Shown here: piece by piece, positions 27,176 to 38,439 of the stretch
Layout: each line of letters starts with the position of its first letter
How positions within the stretch are numbered: position 1 is the first letter of the stretch
NCBI GenBank assembly: GCA_021397835.1
Contig: JAJFZO010000609.1
Span: 1,924,501 to 1,988,500, forward strand
Direction of reading: 5' to 3'
Origin: Moringa oleifera
Lineage: Eukaryota; Streptophyta; Magnoliopsida; Brassicales; Moringaceae
DNA: 64,000 nucleotides
Program-made: the position numbers and the translations under genes
The notes under the pieces: model-generated
Database searches by the model: none
Seen by the model: only the letters and a program-made list of their open reading frames with translations
What the model was told of the DNA's origin: nothing

Positions 27176-29698
27176 TCAAATGCTACCAATTGAAGTGGTT
27201 GAGCACTGTTCCTGCAAGGTTGCAGAGCCGAAACCCAAAGAAGATCCTTCAGTTGGACTTAACTGGCAGCTCTTTGACCCTAAGTTAACCTGATTTTGTT
27301 GAGCAGGCAAGTCAGTGTGTGATTTTCTGATGCCCTCCAGTTTCATTGCTACTTCTTTCATGGAAGGTCTACTCCTGCCATCCAGGTTCAAGCACCTTTT
27401 GGCTAGGCAAGCTACTGCCTTCACCTCTTCAACGCTTCCTTCCTTCACCACGCGAGCATCCAGAATATCCAGCAGACTATTCTCCTCCATTGATGACACA
27501 AAGTGAGCTGCTAAACTTCTCCTTTCATTTGACCCAACGCATGAAATTGGCTTCTCTCCTGTCAAGAGCTCAACAAGCACCACCCCAAAACTATAGACAT
27601 CACTTTTCTCTGTGAACCTGTTTGATTGAAAGTATTGCGGGTCTAAGTACCCGAATGTTCCCTTCACTTGAGTACTTAAGTGTGTTTGATCTAGAGCAAC
27701 CTGCTTGGATGCGCCAAAATCAGATACTTTTGCCCTGAATTTCTCATCCAACAATATGTTGGTAGACTTGATGTCCCTGTGATATACGGTCAGGGAAGCA
27801 GCTGAATGCAGATATGAAACTGCACTTGCAACCTCTGCGGCTATTCGCAGCCTCATTTCCCATGACACTGGGAACTCCTGGTTCTGGTGTTGGATGAGAT
27901 GGAAAAGGGTTCCATTGGGCATGAACTCGTAAACCAGGAGGGGTGCTTCAGTCTCTAAGCAACAACCAAGCAACTTCACTACATTTCTATGGTCAATCTG
28001 TGAAAGGATAACTATTTCATGTATAAATTGCTTGAGTTGCCTTTCATCATCAAATTTCTTAGACTTCTTCACAGCAACAATCCTCCCATCTGGTAGCATA
28101 CCTTTATAGACCGTGCCTTGGCCACCCCGGCCAAGAATTCTATTCTCATTGTACTTGTCAGTAGCAATTTCTAACTCGCTGGAGCTAAATAGTCTCAGTT
28201 TCTCCATCTTACCTCCATTAGAACACAATATTTCTTGTAATAGAAACCCACCATTTTGTTTGAAGTATTGTTGTTTCAGTCTGGTCTTCTTCCTTCTCTG
28301 TACAATCTGGAACAACAACCAACTACCAGAAGCCAAGAACAAGAGTGCTGCGCCCGTGACACTGGCTGCAGGACATGAGAAATAAGAAGATAAAGGTCAT
28401 TGTGTTGTCTACTTTCAGGGATGAAAACATTTTGCAATTCCTGTTAGGATTTTACCTATAATAACTGCTGCCTTCCACTTGTTCTTGAGACAACTACTTC
28501 CGTTGGCACGACCATCGCCATCGTAGCCTGGTGGGCAAGAGCAACTGTAGCTTCCTTGCTGGTTGAGGCATTTATGCGTGCAGTTATCGAGCCCTGGATG
28601 AGCACATTCATCTACATCTGCCAAGCATTCGTTCACAGAGAAACAAGATAAGTAAGCCCACCTGACAACTATGGATCATCAGCTACTAAACATTTGAACC
28701 AATCATCTCCGCGACAGGCAAACGTTAAGGAGATGTTTTGCTTTCCAATCAAATGGTTCATCCAAATTCCAATTGGGGGTTCTACTTTGCTGATCTATAT
28801 TTGGTTTTTCAGACAGAGCAATCTATTAAGGAGGTTGTGATTTACCTGTGCATCCCGATGGAAGATATGGGTTCCCCTCATAGCCGCTGTCACACAAACA
28901 GGAAGTGAAGTTTAGATGCTTTAAGCAGACTGAATTTGGACCGCACATCTCACAGTTTTCCCTGTCTTTAAACATCCAATCAAGCACTATTGGAACAGCG
29001 TGAGGTACTCGATCAAAAGGATATGAAAACCTGGTGCTTGAAAACCAACCTTCATCAACCAGGAAAGCATACTTGCAGGTCTCATTAATCCCATCTTTCT
29101 TCGTGCAATCAACACCAAGATTGAAGTTTTTCAGGCCATAAGGGATCATAGCCTGGCAACAATCTAACCCATAACAACCACTATCTTCAGGTCTTCTGAA
29201 GCTTCTGCTTTCGTCGTTGCAGACAGACATGCAACCCCCGATGATGTCACCCCCTTTACCAATTGTAGCAATGACACCACAACCCAACCCAGTGAACCTG
29301 TTACTCTCTCTGGAGAAGCACAAGTGAGGGTCATCTTCCAGGTTCATGGTTATGTTAGGTGAGGAACTGCAAGTTGTAGAAACCTTACCCATGACCCAAG
29401 CCTTGTTATTCTGCAGAGATATGTTGAGTAGTTCATAGCTGTGAAGAGTCAAGAATGGTTTTGGAGGAGAGAAGGAAGCATTACATGTCACTGCAAACCA
29501 TTTATTCATGTAGCAATCAGATCCTATCCCAAAAGGGTAAGGAATGGCGACGTCTCCGCATCTGTCTTGGCACCTACGCTTCACCAGTGGAGCTGCAGCA
29601 GAAGAAAACCCTACTAGCCATAACAGAGGAAGGAGAAGAGCCATGTGTAGCAGAGCCATGGCTACTACCTTAGATGACCTGCATTTGTACTCAAACAA
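27176..29698 (-). CDS. Wall-associated-kinase-like receptor kinase, complete 3-exon gene
   Basis: Plasma-membrane receptor Ser/Thr kinase of the WAK/WAKL family, thought to sense pectin fragments or cell-wall state. Exons on the minus strand: 29698-28846, 28617-28456 and 28365-27176, with GT-AG borders and continuous phases, giving 734 aa. This is the family's usual size and three-exon layout. An N-terminal signal segment (residues about 14-35; an internal Met at 14 is an alternative start) precedes a Cys-rich galacturonan-binding domain with [12 protein letters not shown] calcium-binding EGF domain spans roughly residues 285-325 ([17 protein letters not shown]). One membrane helix lies at about 336-358. 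The kinase has the glycine loop GRGGQG (417-422), VKK lysine 438, HRD with catalytic Asp 536 followed by IKSTN, and DFG 554-556. It is an RD kinase with no obvious lost residue, so it looks functional. Confidence 0.93.
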
Positions 29699-30109
29699 GA
29701 CGTTTGCCTTTTGTAGTCTGACTAGTAAAACTAAACCTTATTACGCGTTAATATTATTCATCGTATTTGAGTCACTATGCCGGAAATTCCAACGAAGTTG
29801 TGGGCACGTAAAGAATTTCAATAAGGGAGACTATCTCAAGCAGGTGAGGTGGGTAATTCTTCGCAACCTTCTTGGAAAAGTCATGGTGTTTGGTAGGTAA
29901 AGTAGCACAAAAACAGGAAAATTAAGTGGGGTTGATTAAAGCACAGCCCATAAAAACCGTTGAGCCCCATATCACAGAAGGGCCTCATATCGGCGCTAGG
30001 ACCCAGACCCATCCATGCAGTTGGCCATCTTGGTTGAAATCGATCCCCTGCTAATGAAATGTAGGCTGCGGACATAAGCGAAGCCTCAATGATTTTAAGA
30101 AAATGTAGG
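29699..30109. other. WAKL upstream region
   Basis: About 400 bp between the WAKL start and the resistance-gene fragment, expected to hold the WAKL promoter and 5' UTR on the minus strand. I see no clear TATA box or other named element and no coding potential. Confidence 0.45.
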
Positions 30110-30490
30110 CTGTTTAACTGATTTCACAGAGACTTGAGGTTGCTTAAATTCCAAATCACTAGCTTCTCCAAAAGCATATGATCTTGTAAAAGTGCATCAG
30201 GAAGATCCATCAAATCAATAAAGTAGATTTGAAGCCATCTCGCAGAGGTAAAAGACGTAATCAACACAAGATTGCTACTCCGGATGTCCAATTCTTTGAC
30301 TGTAAAGAAAACTGGCAATTCTACTAATTCAGGGCAAGTCCAGATTCTTAGTCGACCTAATACGGGAAAACAGTCTCTTCCAGGTTCTGCAGTCCATTTC
30401 TCTAAACTTCCCATATACTGCGGAGTGAGGCTCTCCAATTAGGGAAATGAATTTTCACCGTCTTCATAGAACTCATCCCCAGTGTACTTC
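30110..30490 (-). pseudogene. Fragment of a CC-NB-LRR resistance-gene LRR region
   Basis: Reading the minus strand from about 30485 gives SLKYTGDEFYEDGENSFP, then an in-frame TAA where this family has a basic residue, then LESLTPQYMGSLEKW, and further on CPELVELP. These are typical LRR-domain phrases of RGA/CNL-type resistance proteins (SLKYIGDEFY..., FP.LESL....M.SLEEW, CP.L.ELP). The match ends at LSNLKSL followed by a stop near 30120. The NB-ARC and the rest of the LRR are missing, so it is a truncated relic of one or two LRR exon segments beside the WAKL gene. Confidence 0.7.
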
Positions 30491-30837
30491 AGACTATGCC
30501 TTCCGGAAGAAAGAATGCAGTATACTGTAGAAAGTTGGGTTTTCTTTTACAGGAGGCCCATATGAGCATATATATTTAAGATAAAATTTACATTTCTCTT
30601 AATTTTTGTACGGCATATAATATATACTTTATTTACAAAGCAAATGATATAAGTTTGTCTTTTTTACGTTGAACTTTTTATTGGACTTGGGTTGGACTCT
30701 TTCAATGAACCGATTTGTGCTTGTTGTGTTCGGCTTCTTACCACAGTGCTGTTGGGCTTAGATATAGGTTTGAGTTCATTAGTAAAATGAATCTCACCCG
30801 TTGACTTAATATTTTTCTCAAACTAAAAAGAGATTTA

Positions 30838-31900
30838 TTTGGTTGAACTTTGCATTGAAAAATTCGAAACTGAGATTGAAAGAGGGGTTTGGTGAGAGCA
30901 TAGGTGAGCTGCTTCGAAAACAGGATATCCGAAGACACGATATAGGTGATCTTGAGAAATCCTTTGGTGATGTGATGACGAATGAAGTAAACATCAACCT
31001 CAATGTGCTTAGTACGGGAATGGAACATCAACTTAGTCAGCATTGGAGAAGGCCATTAATTTAAATTGTAACGAAGGTTGAAACATGAGGTCGAAAACTC
31101 ACTATCCTTTTTAGATAATGAAGTGGACATTTGCAAGCTTGCTAATGAATAGTAATAGAGGTAGGTAGGAATTAGCTAAGCTTATTGACTGTGAAGGAGA
31201 TGTCATAATGGGTAAGGGTGAGATATTATAGGGATCCAATAAGTTTGCGGTATGCAGTGGGACGTGAAAGAGAGGAACCAAAAGATAATGACAATTGTAA
31301 TCGAATAGAGATATGAGTGGGATAGGGTTTAGAGAGATGAAGATTGTGGGATTTAAAGAGATCAATGACGTATTTAGCCTGGGTTAAGGCCTTGAAATGA
31401 ATCGCGAACCTGAATACCTAAGAAATAATCAAGAAAGCCAAGAGTTTTAAATGCATACCTATGATGGAGATGAGAGATGAACTTCTGAATGAGATGTGTG
31501 TCGTTTCCTATAACAAGGATACCATCCACATAAAGTAGGACATAGATGCAATGACCACCAAAGAAATGGAGAAATAGAGAGCTATCAACCTTGGAATTAA
31601 GAAATCCCTATTCAAAGAAGTTGATTTTTGATGTTGTGTAACCAAGCTCGAGGAGCTTGTTTAAGATCATAAAGAGATCTTTGGAGGCTACAAGCATGTT
31701 GAGGTCGAAAAGGATTAACAAACCCAGCTAACTGAGACATGAAAATAGTTTCCTGGAGATGACCGTTAATGAAAGCATTATAGACATCTAACTATTGAAT
31801 GTCTCAGCCTTTTGAAACAATACAATAGTATTCTAATGGTATAGAGGTTTTATTATAGGGCTGAAGGTCTTAAAAAAATCAATGCTCAGTGGCTGTTGAA
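30838..31900 (-). pseudogene. Copia reverse transcriptase and RNase H relic
   Basis: The minus strand reads LDVYNAFINGHLQETIFMSQ then LKQAPRAW around 31800-31640. A YVDD-box equivalent follows at about 31540-31520, with the second Asp changed to Gly (LLYVDGILVIGND). The RNase H tail TKHIEVDVYFIRHHI lies near 31005-30960 and is followed by a frame decaying to about 30838. The order and spacing are those of copia pol. Internal stops and at least two frame changes make it non-coding. Confidence 0.8.
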
Positions 31901-31974
31901 GCGTTTTTACAAGCAATCTAGCTTTATGTCTTTTAACACTACTATAAGGTTGATACTAGACTTTAAAGACCCAT

Positions 31975-33900
31975 TTATTTTTGGTTATCTTGTGATTTAG
32001 AGGTTTTGGTGATTAGTGTGGGCTGTGGGTCAGCTATAGAGGTAAAGAATAGTTTTAGTTTAGATATGCGTGCTTGTGTTTTAGTGATCATAAGATGGGT
32101 GGGTGGTTTGAGAGGTCTTATTACTCTAAGAGGCAAAGAAGTGTGGGGTTGGGCAATAAGGACAGAGGGTGAGGTAGAAATAATGGATGAAGTAGTTCTA
32201 GAGGGAGAGAAGTGAGGAGAAGTAAAAAGAAGGTCAGAGGGAGATAAAAAAAGGCTAGAAAGAAAATGAATTAAATGTGAAGCAGTGGGTTCAAGAGGAC
32301 TTTGTTGTATGCCACTATTACCACCCTTTGTAGATTCAAGAATGAATTGAATAGACATTAAGGTGGTTGAAAGAATAAGAGTGTTAGAACATGTTGGGAA
32401 GGTACCAGAATAGAGGGTAAGAAAGTGAAATTGAGATTTATTGAAAGTGACATTCTAAATGATGTAGAGGCCTTTAAAGGGGTGTAAACACTTATATCCT
32501 TTATGAATAGGACTATAGCCTAGGAATAGACACTTAGCAGACCTAAACTCTATTTTGTGTTTATTGTAGGATCGTAAATATGGGTAACAAGTCTAACAAA
32601 ATGTTTTTGGAAAATTATAGTTAGGTTGTTTATGAAAGAGTAATTGCATAGGTGATTTATGAGGGAGAAGAGGAGTCGGTACCCTATTGATTAGGTAAAC
32701 TACAATGCTAAAGGCTTCCTATAAGAATTGTAATGATAGTGAAGCTTGATTGAGTGATATAAATCCTAACTCTATAATATGTCTATTTTCTTTTAGCCTT
32801 ACCATTTTGTTAATTTATATATGGATATAGATGCATAAATATTATTCCCTGTTAATGAAAAAATTATAGGAATGATATATACTATCTTCTCTAATCACTT
32901 TGAATTGTTTTGATTCTGGTGTTTAAAATATTTTCAATTTATTTTTTGAAGTGTATAAAGACTTGCAATACTTGTGATTTATCTTTAAGTGGGTATATAT
33001 AAGTGTATCTAGTGAAATTATCAATAAAGTGAATGTAATATCTATAGCCTTCCTTAAATAATTGACTTTACTCGCTCTTTTTTTTTTCAATCCAAATTTG
33101 AAGGGGTATCGGCCACATTAAAATTACCTTCTGGAGAGGTCCGTTTGATACCCAAAAACTGCTCAGCAACAGTCAGACAAGTGGAAAATGTTGGGGTGAA
33201 CCAGAGAAGTTTGGGTAGAGTCGGATCTAAACGTTGGCTAGGTAAGTGTCCTATAGTAAGAGGAGTAGTTATGAACCATGTAGACCATCCCCATGGAGGT
33301 GGTGAAGGGAGGGCTCCACACATGAGATGGACCCTAAAGATCTGTATGAATTAATTCGAGTGGTGATGTAGTTTTAGTTTAGAAGGAATTAAATGGTAGG
33401 TTTTGAATTTTCCTAATAGCAAAAGCTAATCAAAATGGAAAACTTGTATTTACTTTAGAAAAAGCGATACAAGATCTCTTGAGAGCCTTAATAACTGAAT
33501 CCGAAGGATAACCAAGGTGTCTGTGCCAAAGATCACTACTCACATACATAGAATTAAAAAAACACAAAGGTGGATTACTTAGACACAACTTAAACCTAAT
33601 AGTATGGGCTACATTGTTGACTATTAGACTAGTATTAAGAGATGACTATTATGGGAGAAGGTGTGACTAGTGGTGATAGTGGTAGCATGAGATTGTAATA
33701 GATGGAGACCATCTTTAGCTTCCCTTTTTAACAATATTCTCTCGCTGACTTGATCCTTCACAAAACAATGATTATTATCAAGCAAAACGAAGAAATTATT
33801 ATAAAAAAATAAGTTTGAAAATACTAACAAGATTTTTAGAAATTGTAAGCATATACAGGATGTCTTTAAGATGTAACTTGGCAATTTAGTAAATGAGTAG
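31975..33900 (-). pseudogene. Copia pre-integrase, integrase and linker relic
   Basis: From about 33880 the minus strand shows a GAG-pre-integrase segment (FVKDQVSERILL...AKDGLHLLQ) and then SDLWHRHLGYPS near 33540-33510. [10 protein letters not shown] followed by a stop lies near 33360-33330. After the plastid insert it resumes with a GYRYYIHFID-equivalent near 33040, [20 protein letters not shown] near 32540-32490, and the Ser/Pro-rich linker (32358-31975). All are hallmarks of copia integrase and its C-terminal extension. Confidence 0.78.
33095..33318 (+). other. rpl2: Plastid DNA insertion: part of rpl2 (ribosomal protein L2)
   Basis: The plus strand of this ~220-bp segment encodes [36 protein letters not shown] and [13 protein letters not shown]. 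These are the signature of chloroplast ribosomal protein L2 (second exon), including the conserved [11 protein letters not shown] motif. The base sequence also looks like plastid rpl2, with scattered substitutions. The match stops abruptly at about 33318 after GGGCTCCA and fades before 33095. It lies inside the integrase of the minus-strand copia relic, so it is nuclear plastid DNA (NUPT), not a functional gene. A mitochondrial copy of plastid DNA could be the intermediate source. Confidence 0.85.
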
Positions 33901-34399
33901 ATAAGGTACTGTAACCTATATAAGAAATATTAAGAGCTGTATGATTATCGACCACCAATTTCTATTTAGCAGTATGATCAGACTTAAAAGAGAGATTGTC
34001 TAAGTCTGTAGTGACATGGTTGGAAACATGACTTTAGCATACCAACCAGGGTTAACTATGGATTTAGTCGATGCAAGGTATGCATTTTGATTTGATTGCT
34101 ATTGTTGTCATTGTTTGGTGCTTGAAAAGAGTTTTTAGAGATCTATACCAATAGTCATAGGTAATGTAGCCTTGCTTTGTATAGATCTGATAGATTAATT
34201 TATTATTGTTTCTACCTTTTCCATGATCATTTATTCTCTTTCTGTTGTAGCCTCATTAGTGTTTCTATAAAAGATAATATTTTTCTTATTTTTATTGATA
34301 GCCATGACCATTTATTCTCCCTCTGTTATTGATTCTCTAAGAGGTAATATTTTTCTGATTTTTGTTGATAGCTATAGTAGTCATAGGATTGACGTTGCT

Positions 34400-34960
34400 T
34401 ATAGTCTCTTAACTATACTACTTGAACCTTTGTTCATGGCTTAATAACAGGGTTAGAACCTCTTGTAAAGATAGTTCATCAATTCTAGACTGTATGCTGA
34501 CGAAAACAGCATCATAATCCTTGCCAATACCAGTAAGTAAAGTAGTAACAAATTTTAGATATGAAACTAGATTACTTATCATAGCTAGGTTATTTGAAAT
34601 ATTTTTGAGTTAATTGTAACATGTTATGACTGAAGCTGGGCCTTTCTTTGTGCAGTATAGTGTAGACTTGAATTACATATTTTTGGACCTTATTTGGGTT
34701 CTAAATAGTCTTTCAACTCCTAACCATATACCATGTGTAGTAGTATCAGTTTTGATTTGACTTAGGATGTCCAAGGATATTATAAATATCAACTAACTTG
34801 CCAATAGTTAGTCTTCTTAGATCCATTCTTGATATTTTGGATTCTTATAAACACTTAATTTTAGCTCTGAATCGAAAAGAGCTCAAATAGTTAAGTAATA
34901 AGTCAACTTCAAGTTTGGGACTATTTGTCAAATTCAAGATAAAGATTATACTATTGAGAT
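34400..34960 (-). pseudogene. Copia gag relic
   Basis: Around 34530-34440 the minus strand reads LAGIGKDYDAVFVSI, then RIDELSLQEVLTLLLSHEQR. This is the standard copia Gag (UBN2-type) motif 'L.GL...YD..V..I..R...LSL.E....LL..E'. The flanks contain stops. It continues the copia element upstream of its protease/integrase relics. Confidence 0.7.
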
Positions 34961-35029
34961 AGGTCATGTAGACTGTACTTTGACATAAGGTAGGGAGTAA
35001 ATTGGAGACACTCAAACTTGATGTGAGAT

Positions 35030-35345
35030 TAGGTATAGCTTAGTGAGCACACTCTGCCGCAATGTGGTTGATGACTTCACATGAAGACTCGATATGGCCA
35101 ACTGCGATCCCACGTTAAGGCGTTCAGCTTAGCCTTGATATAAATTACCCCAATGTAAGGTCGAGAATAGTTTGAATACAATTCACCTTTACGTAAGGTT
35201 AGGAATTTGCTCATGCTTCACCCTAATATGGTTGACTGGCTTCGTATGAAGACTCATGATACGACCAACCCCGATCCCACATCAAGGTGTTTCACTTAGC
35301 CTTGATATGGATTACCCCGATGTAAGGTCGAGAATAGGTAAATGG
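35030..35345. repeat. Diverged tandem repeat of about 167 bp
   Basis: The block beginning GCGATCCCACGTTAAGGC (about 35103) and ending ATGTAAGGTCGAGAATAG recurs about 167 bp downstream (CCGATCCCACATCAAGG ... ATGTAAGGTCGAGAATAG). Related GATATAAGATCGAG words follow. It contains no coding sequence and could be LTR or leader sequence of the neighbouring gypsy-type element. Confidence 0.6.
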
Positions 35346-35514
35346 GCATACTTTATCTTGATATAAGATCGAGCTTAGCTCAATGGGCACATTTTAGTCA
35401 CAGTGAACTACCTCAACGTGGATTACCCAGATGTGAATTATCCCACATGGTTTAGCTCAATTTATCATGGGGATTCAAATACACAACAACTTGGAAAAGA
35501 AGATTTATGAAGGC

Positions 35515-37605
35515 TTGAGGATGCCGGTGGAAGACTCTTGATAGAATTCGCACAAAGAATATTTTAGTGTTGTGATCTCTCCCTTCCCATGACAAAATTT
35601 TAAATTTCAAGATTTGGTTAATCTCAAACTCATTTGCAAAGAGCATGTATTATCTAGTGACAGCTTTTTGAATTTCATGATTAGGTCGATGACGAAGCAA
35701 CTTCTCTTTCTCCTCATTAGAGTTTCAAATCTTTGGCAGACATTATTCCATTTCCTTCCTATAAATAGATTACTCATTCAATAGTCAAAGACATATAAAA
35801 CAATCACGAATAAGGACCCATTACTAGCAAGCATCGATCAGTGAATAAGAATACCTTGTGAACATTCAAACCTTTAAATCTCTTGATCGAGCACTGAAGA
35901 CCACTGCTGCAAAGTTTAGAATCTTTCTAGAGGGATGCTCTTTTAAGATTATTTGCCTGCTACTTGGTAGAGAAACATGACTTGTATCAAAGGTATTACA
36001 TACTTATAATCTTTACTTTTCGAAAGTAAATAAAAAATGAGCTTCTATGTTTTATTTCTCTGTTAGCTATTTATTTTGTATTGCATTCCATATCTTTAAA
36101 ATTGTTTAGAAGAAAGGAATCTGACGAAGTTCATATTCTATTCTCTAAACTGAAGCACATTTATTCTTTTATAATAAAAAATTGAGTGTCAACTAAATTA
36201 AGATTCTTGCATAAAATCACATAATAAATTTAATTTGAGATCAATTTCAGGTTATTATCAATTAAAGATGCAATATCATTATGCTTAAATAGTACCAAAT
36301 CCTGGGCACTTATACTGGTGATAATTCTTTTTCACCGTAATTAACTCTCCATCCTAAATCATCTGATAAAGTAGATTACTACTTATTCTCACATGGAGTT
36401 CATTTTTCTTTCTTAAAAGAAAAAAATTTAAATAAATTGATGGTCAATTACACCATAAAAAAAAAAATTGATGGCGACTCCTTTATTAGAAACAAAAACA
36501 TTTTTCTCATATTGAGGATCCTCGCCTAAAAAAACTTCAATTGTGATAGCTTACATTATAGAGGATGGCAGTGAAAGACCCTTGATGGAATTCCTAAAAA
36601 GAATATTCCACAATTATGAGCTCTTTTCTCACATGACAAAATTTAGAATTTTAAAATTAGGTTGATCCCAAGTTTTATCCACAAAAAGCGTGCATTATCC
36701 AGTGACAGCTTTTTAAATTTCAAGATCAAATTAATTGCACTGCAGCTCTTTTTTCTTTGCAATAGAGTTTTAAATCTTTGGTAAATCTTATCCCATTTTC
36801 TCCCTATTTATAGATCACTTATTCGATAGTCGAAGACATATATAACAATAACAAGTAAAGACCTATCATTAGCAAGTATCGATTAGTGAATAATAAACCC
36901 CTTGAGAATAATCAAGCCTCCAAATCTCCATGATCGAGCACTAAAAACTAGCACTATGGAGTTTAAAATCTCTTTCATGGAAGCTCTCTCGAACTATTTG
37001 CCTGCTGATTGGCAAAGAGGCAGGAATTATATCAAAGTTACTACATACTTGTAATTGTTACTTTTGAAAAATGAATAAAAGATTATCTTCTATGTTTTAT
37101 TCCTCTATTGGCTATTTATTTTGTAATGCATTCCATGTTTTTTGTAAAATTTTTTAGGAGAAAGGAATCAGATAAAGTTCATTTTTTGATCTTTAAACCA
37201 AAACACAATTATTTTTTTAGAATAAAAAATATAGTGTTGGCTAGACTGAGATTTTAGTATAAAATTTCATGATAAATTTAGTTTGAAATCAATTTCAAAT
37301 TGTTATAAATAGAAAATATGAGATCATTCTGCTTAAACGATACCGAATCGTAAGCGCTCGTGGGGGTATTAATCCTTCCTTATGTGTAACCGATTCTTGA
37401 TCCTAAATTATTTGATAAAGTGGACCACAACTTATTCTCACATGGAGTTCATTTTTTTCTTAGAAAAAAAAAAGATGTTTTTAAATAAATTAGTGGTCAA
37501 TCACAAAAAAAAAAAAAGAAGTTGGTGATCACTCCTTTATTTAAGACAAAAACAATTTTCTCACACTCGGGCTCTTCGCCTAAAAAAAGTTCAGTTATGA
37601 TAATT
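35515..37605. repeat. Tandem ~1.05-kb direct repeat, probably LTR-derived
   Basis: Unit 1 (about 35515-36555) and unit 2 (about 36556-37605) align along their length. Shared landmarks are GTGACAGCTTTTT, the TCGAGCACT block, TATGTTTTATT, TATTCTCACATGGAGTTCAT and CGCCTAAAAAAA. Unit 2 ends with GGCAACTCCATTAGG, similar to the TGGCGACTCC sequence found at the LTR/primer-binding junction of many plant gypsy elements. A gag relic follows 0.85 kb downstream. The units have diverged substantially, so the duplication is old. Confidence 0.65.
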
Positions 37606-38439
37606 GGCAACTCCATTAGGTATATTTTTCAAAGATTCAAGATAAACTTAAGTAGAGTTGATCTCGTACCTTGAAAATTTAATTTGATTTTGATCTCGAT
37701 TGTACATACCCGAGTGATAGATAGGAAAACCCAATATTAGGTCACGAATGCTCTACCTAAAGTCTTTTTTTTTTTATTGTTTGCATTAATTTGAATTTGT
37801 AGATTTTACTAACTGTACCCGATATCAGGTTGAGAATTACAAAATGTTACATCTGTACTTGACCTCAAGTTAGGCATATTAGCATCCCTTACTGCATGTG
37901 TTCTTTATTTTTGCTATATGATAAAAACTTTGCACATTCATGTTTATGCATATGCACTGAGCTGACCTTAAGGTCAACTGTTTGTGGTGTATGAGGGATG
38001 AAGGGACATATACATTCAAGAGATCACTTAATCTCCATAAATGTTATGCACCTCATCTTGCCTAAGTCTTATTCATGAGTTGGTATCACTCTTAAGATGC
38101 TTTTTAGCATCCATACTCGTGTTATTGATAACCAAATGTATAGGAAAGTTTGGGGGCCTATATCTTTTTAAAACCTCGAAGACCTAATCTTAGGTCGAGC
38201 CGTACATACGAAAAAAAATCTATGTTAACCTCATCAGAATCTTATAACCCCATGAGGCCATGAACGCAATCAAAGATAAAAATATAGAAGTGTTGATTGT
38301 ATTCTTAAGTGTTGTTTGTTCATGTTTCATGACATAGGAAATCAAAGTTTCAAATCATTATAAAGATTAAAAAGTTTTATTTTTGATTTGAGAATCAAAA
38401 TGAGTAGATTGGAGGATTGAGTTAGTCTGGTATCTTTTA

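Larger units (their letters stand above)
30790..34960 (-). mobile_element. Degenerate Ty1/copia retrotransposon
   Basis: Gag, pre-integrase, integrase, linker, reverse transcriptase and RNase H relics follow each other in copia order on the minus strand from about 34960 to 30790, broken by stops and frameshifts. I could not recognise paired LTRs. Plastid rpl2 DNA interrupts the integrase (33095-33318). The element is long dead. Confidence 0.8.

Noticed and set aside
30738..31064. Three overlapping small frames on both strands
   Set aside because: They are different readings of the decayed copia RNase H tail, not separate genes.
33145..33354. Ribosomal protein L2 gene
   Set aside because: Only part of exon 2 is present, it ends abruptly within conserved sequence, and it is embedded in a retroelement. 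It is a plastid DNA insertion.
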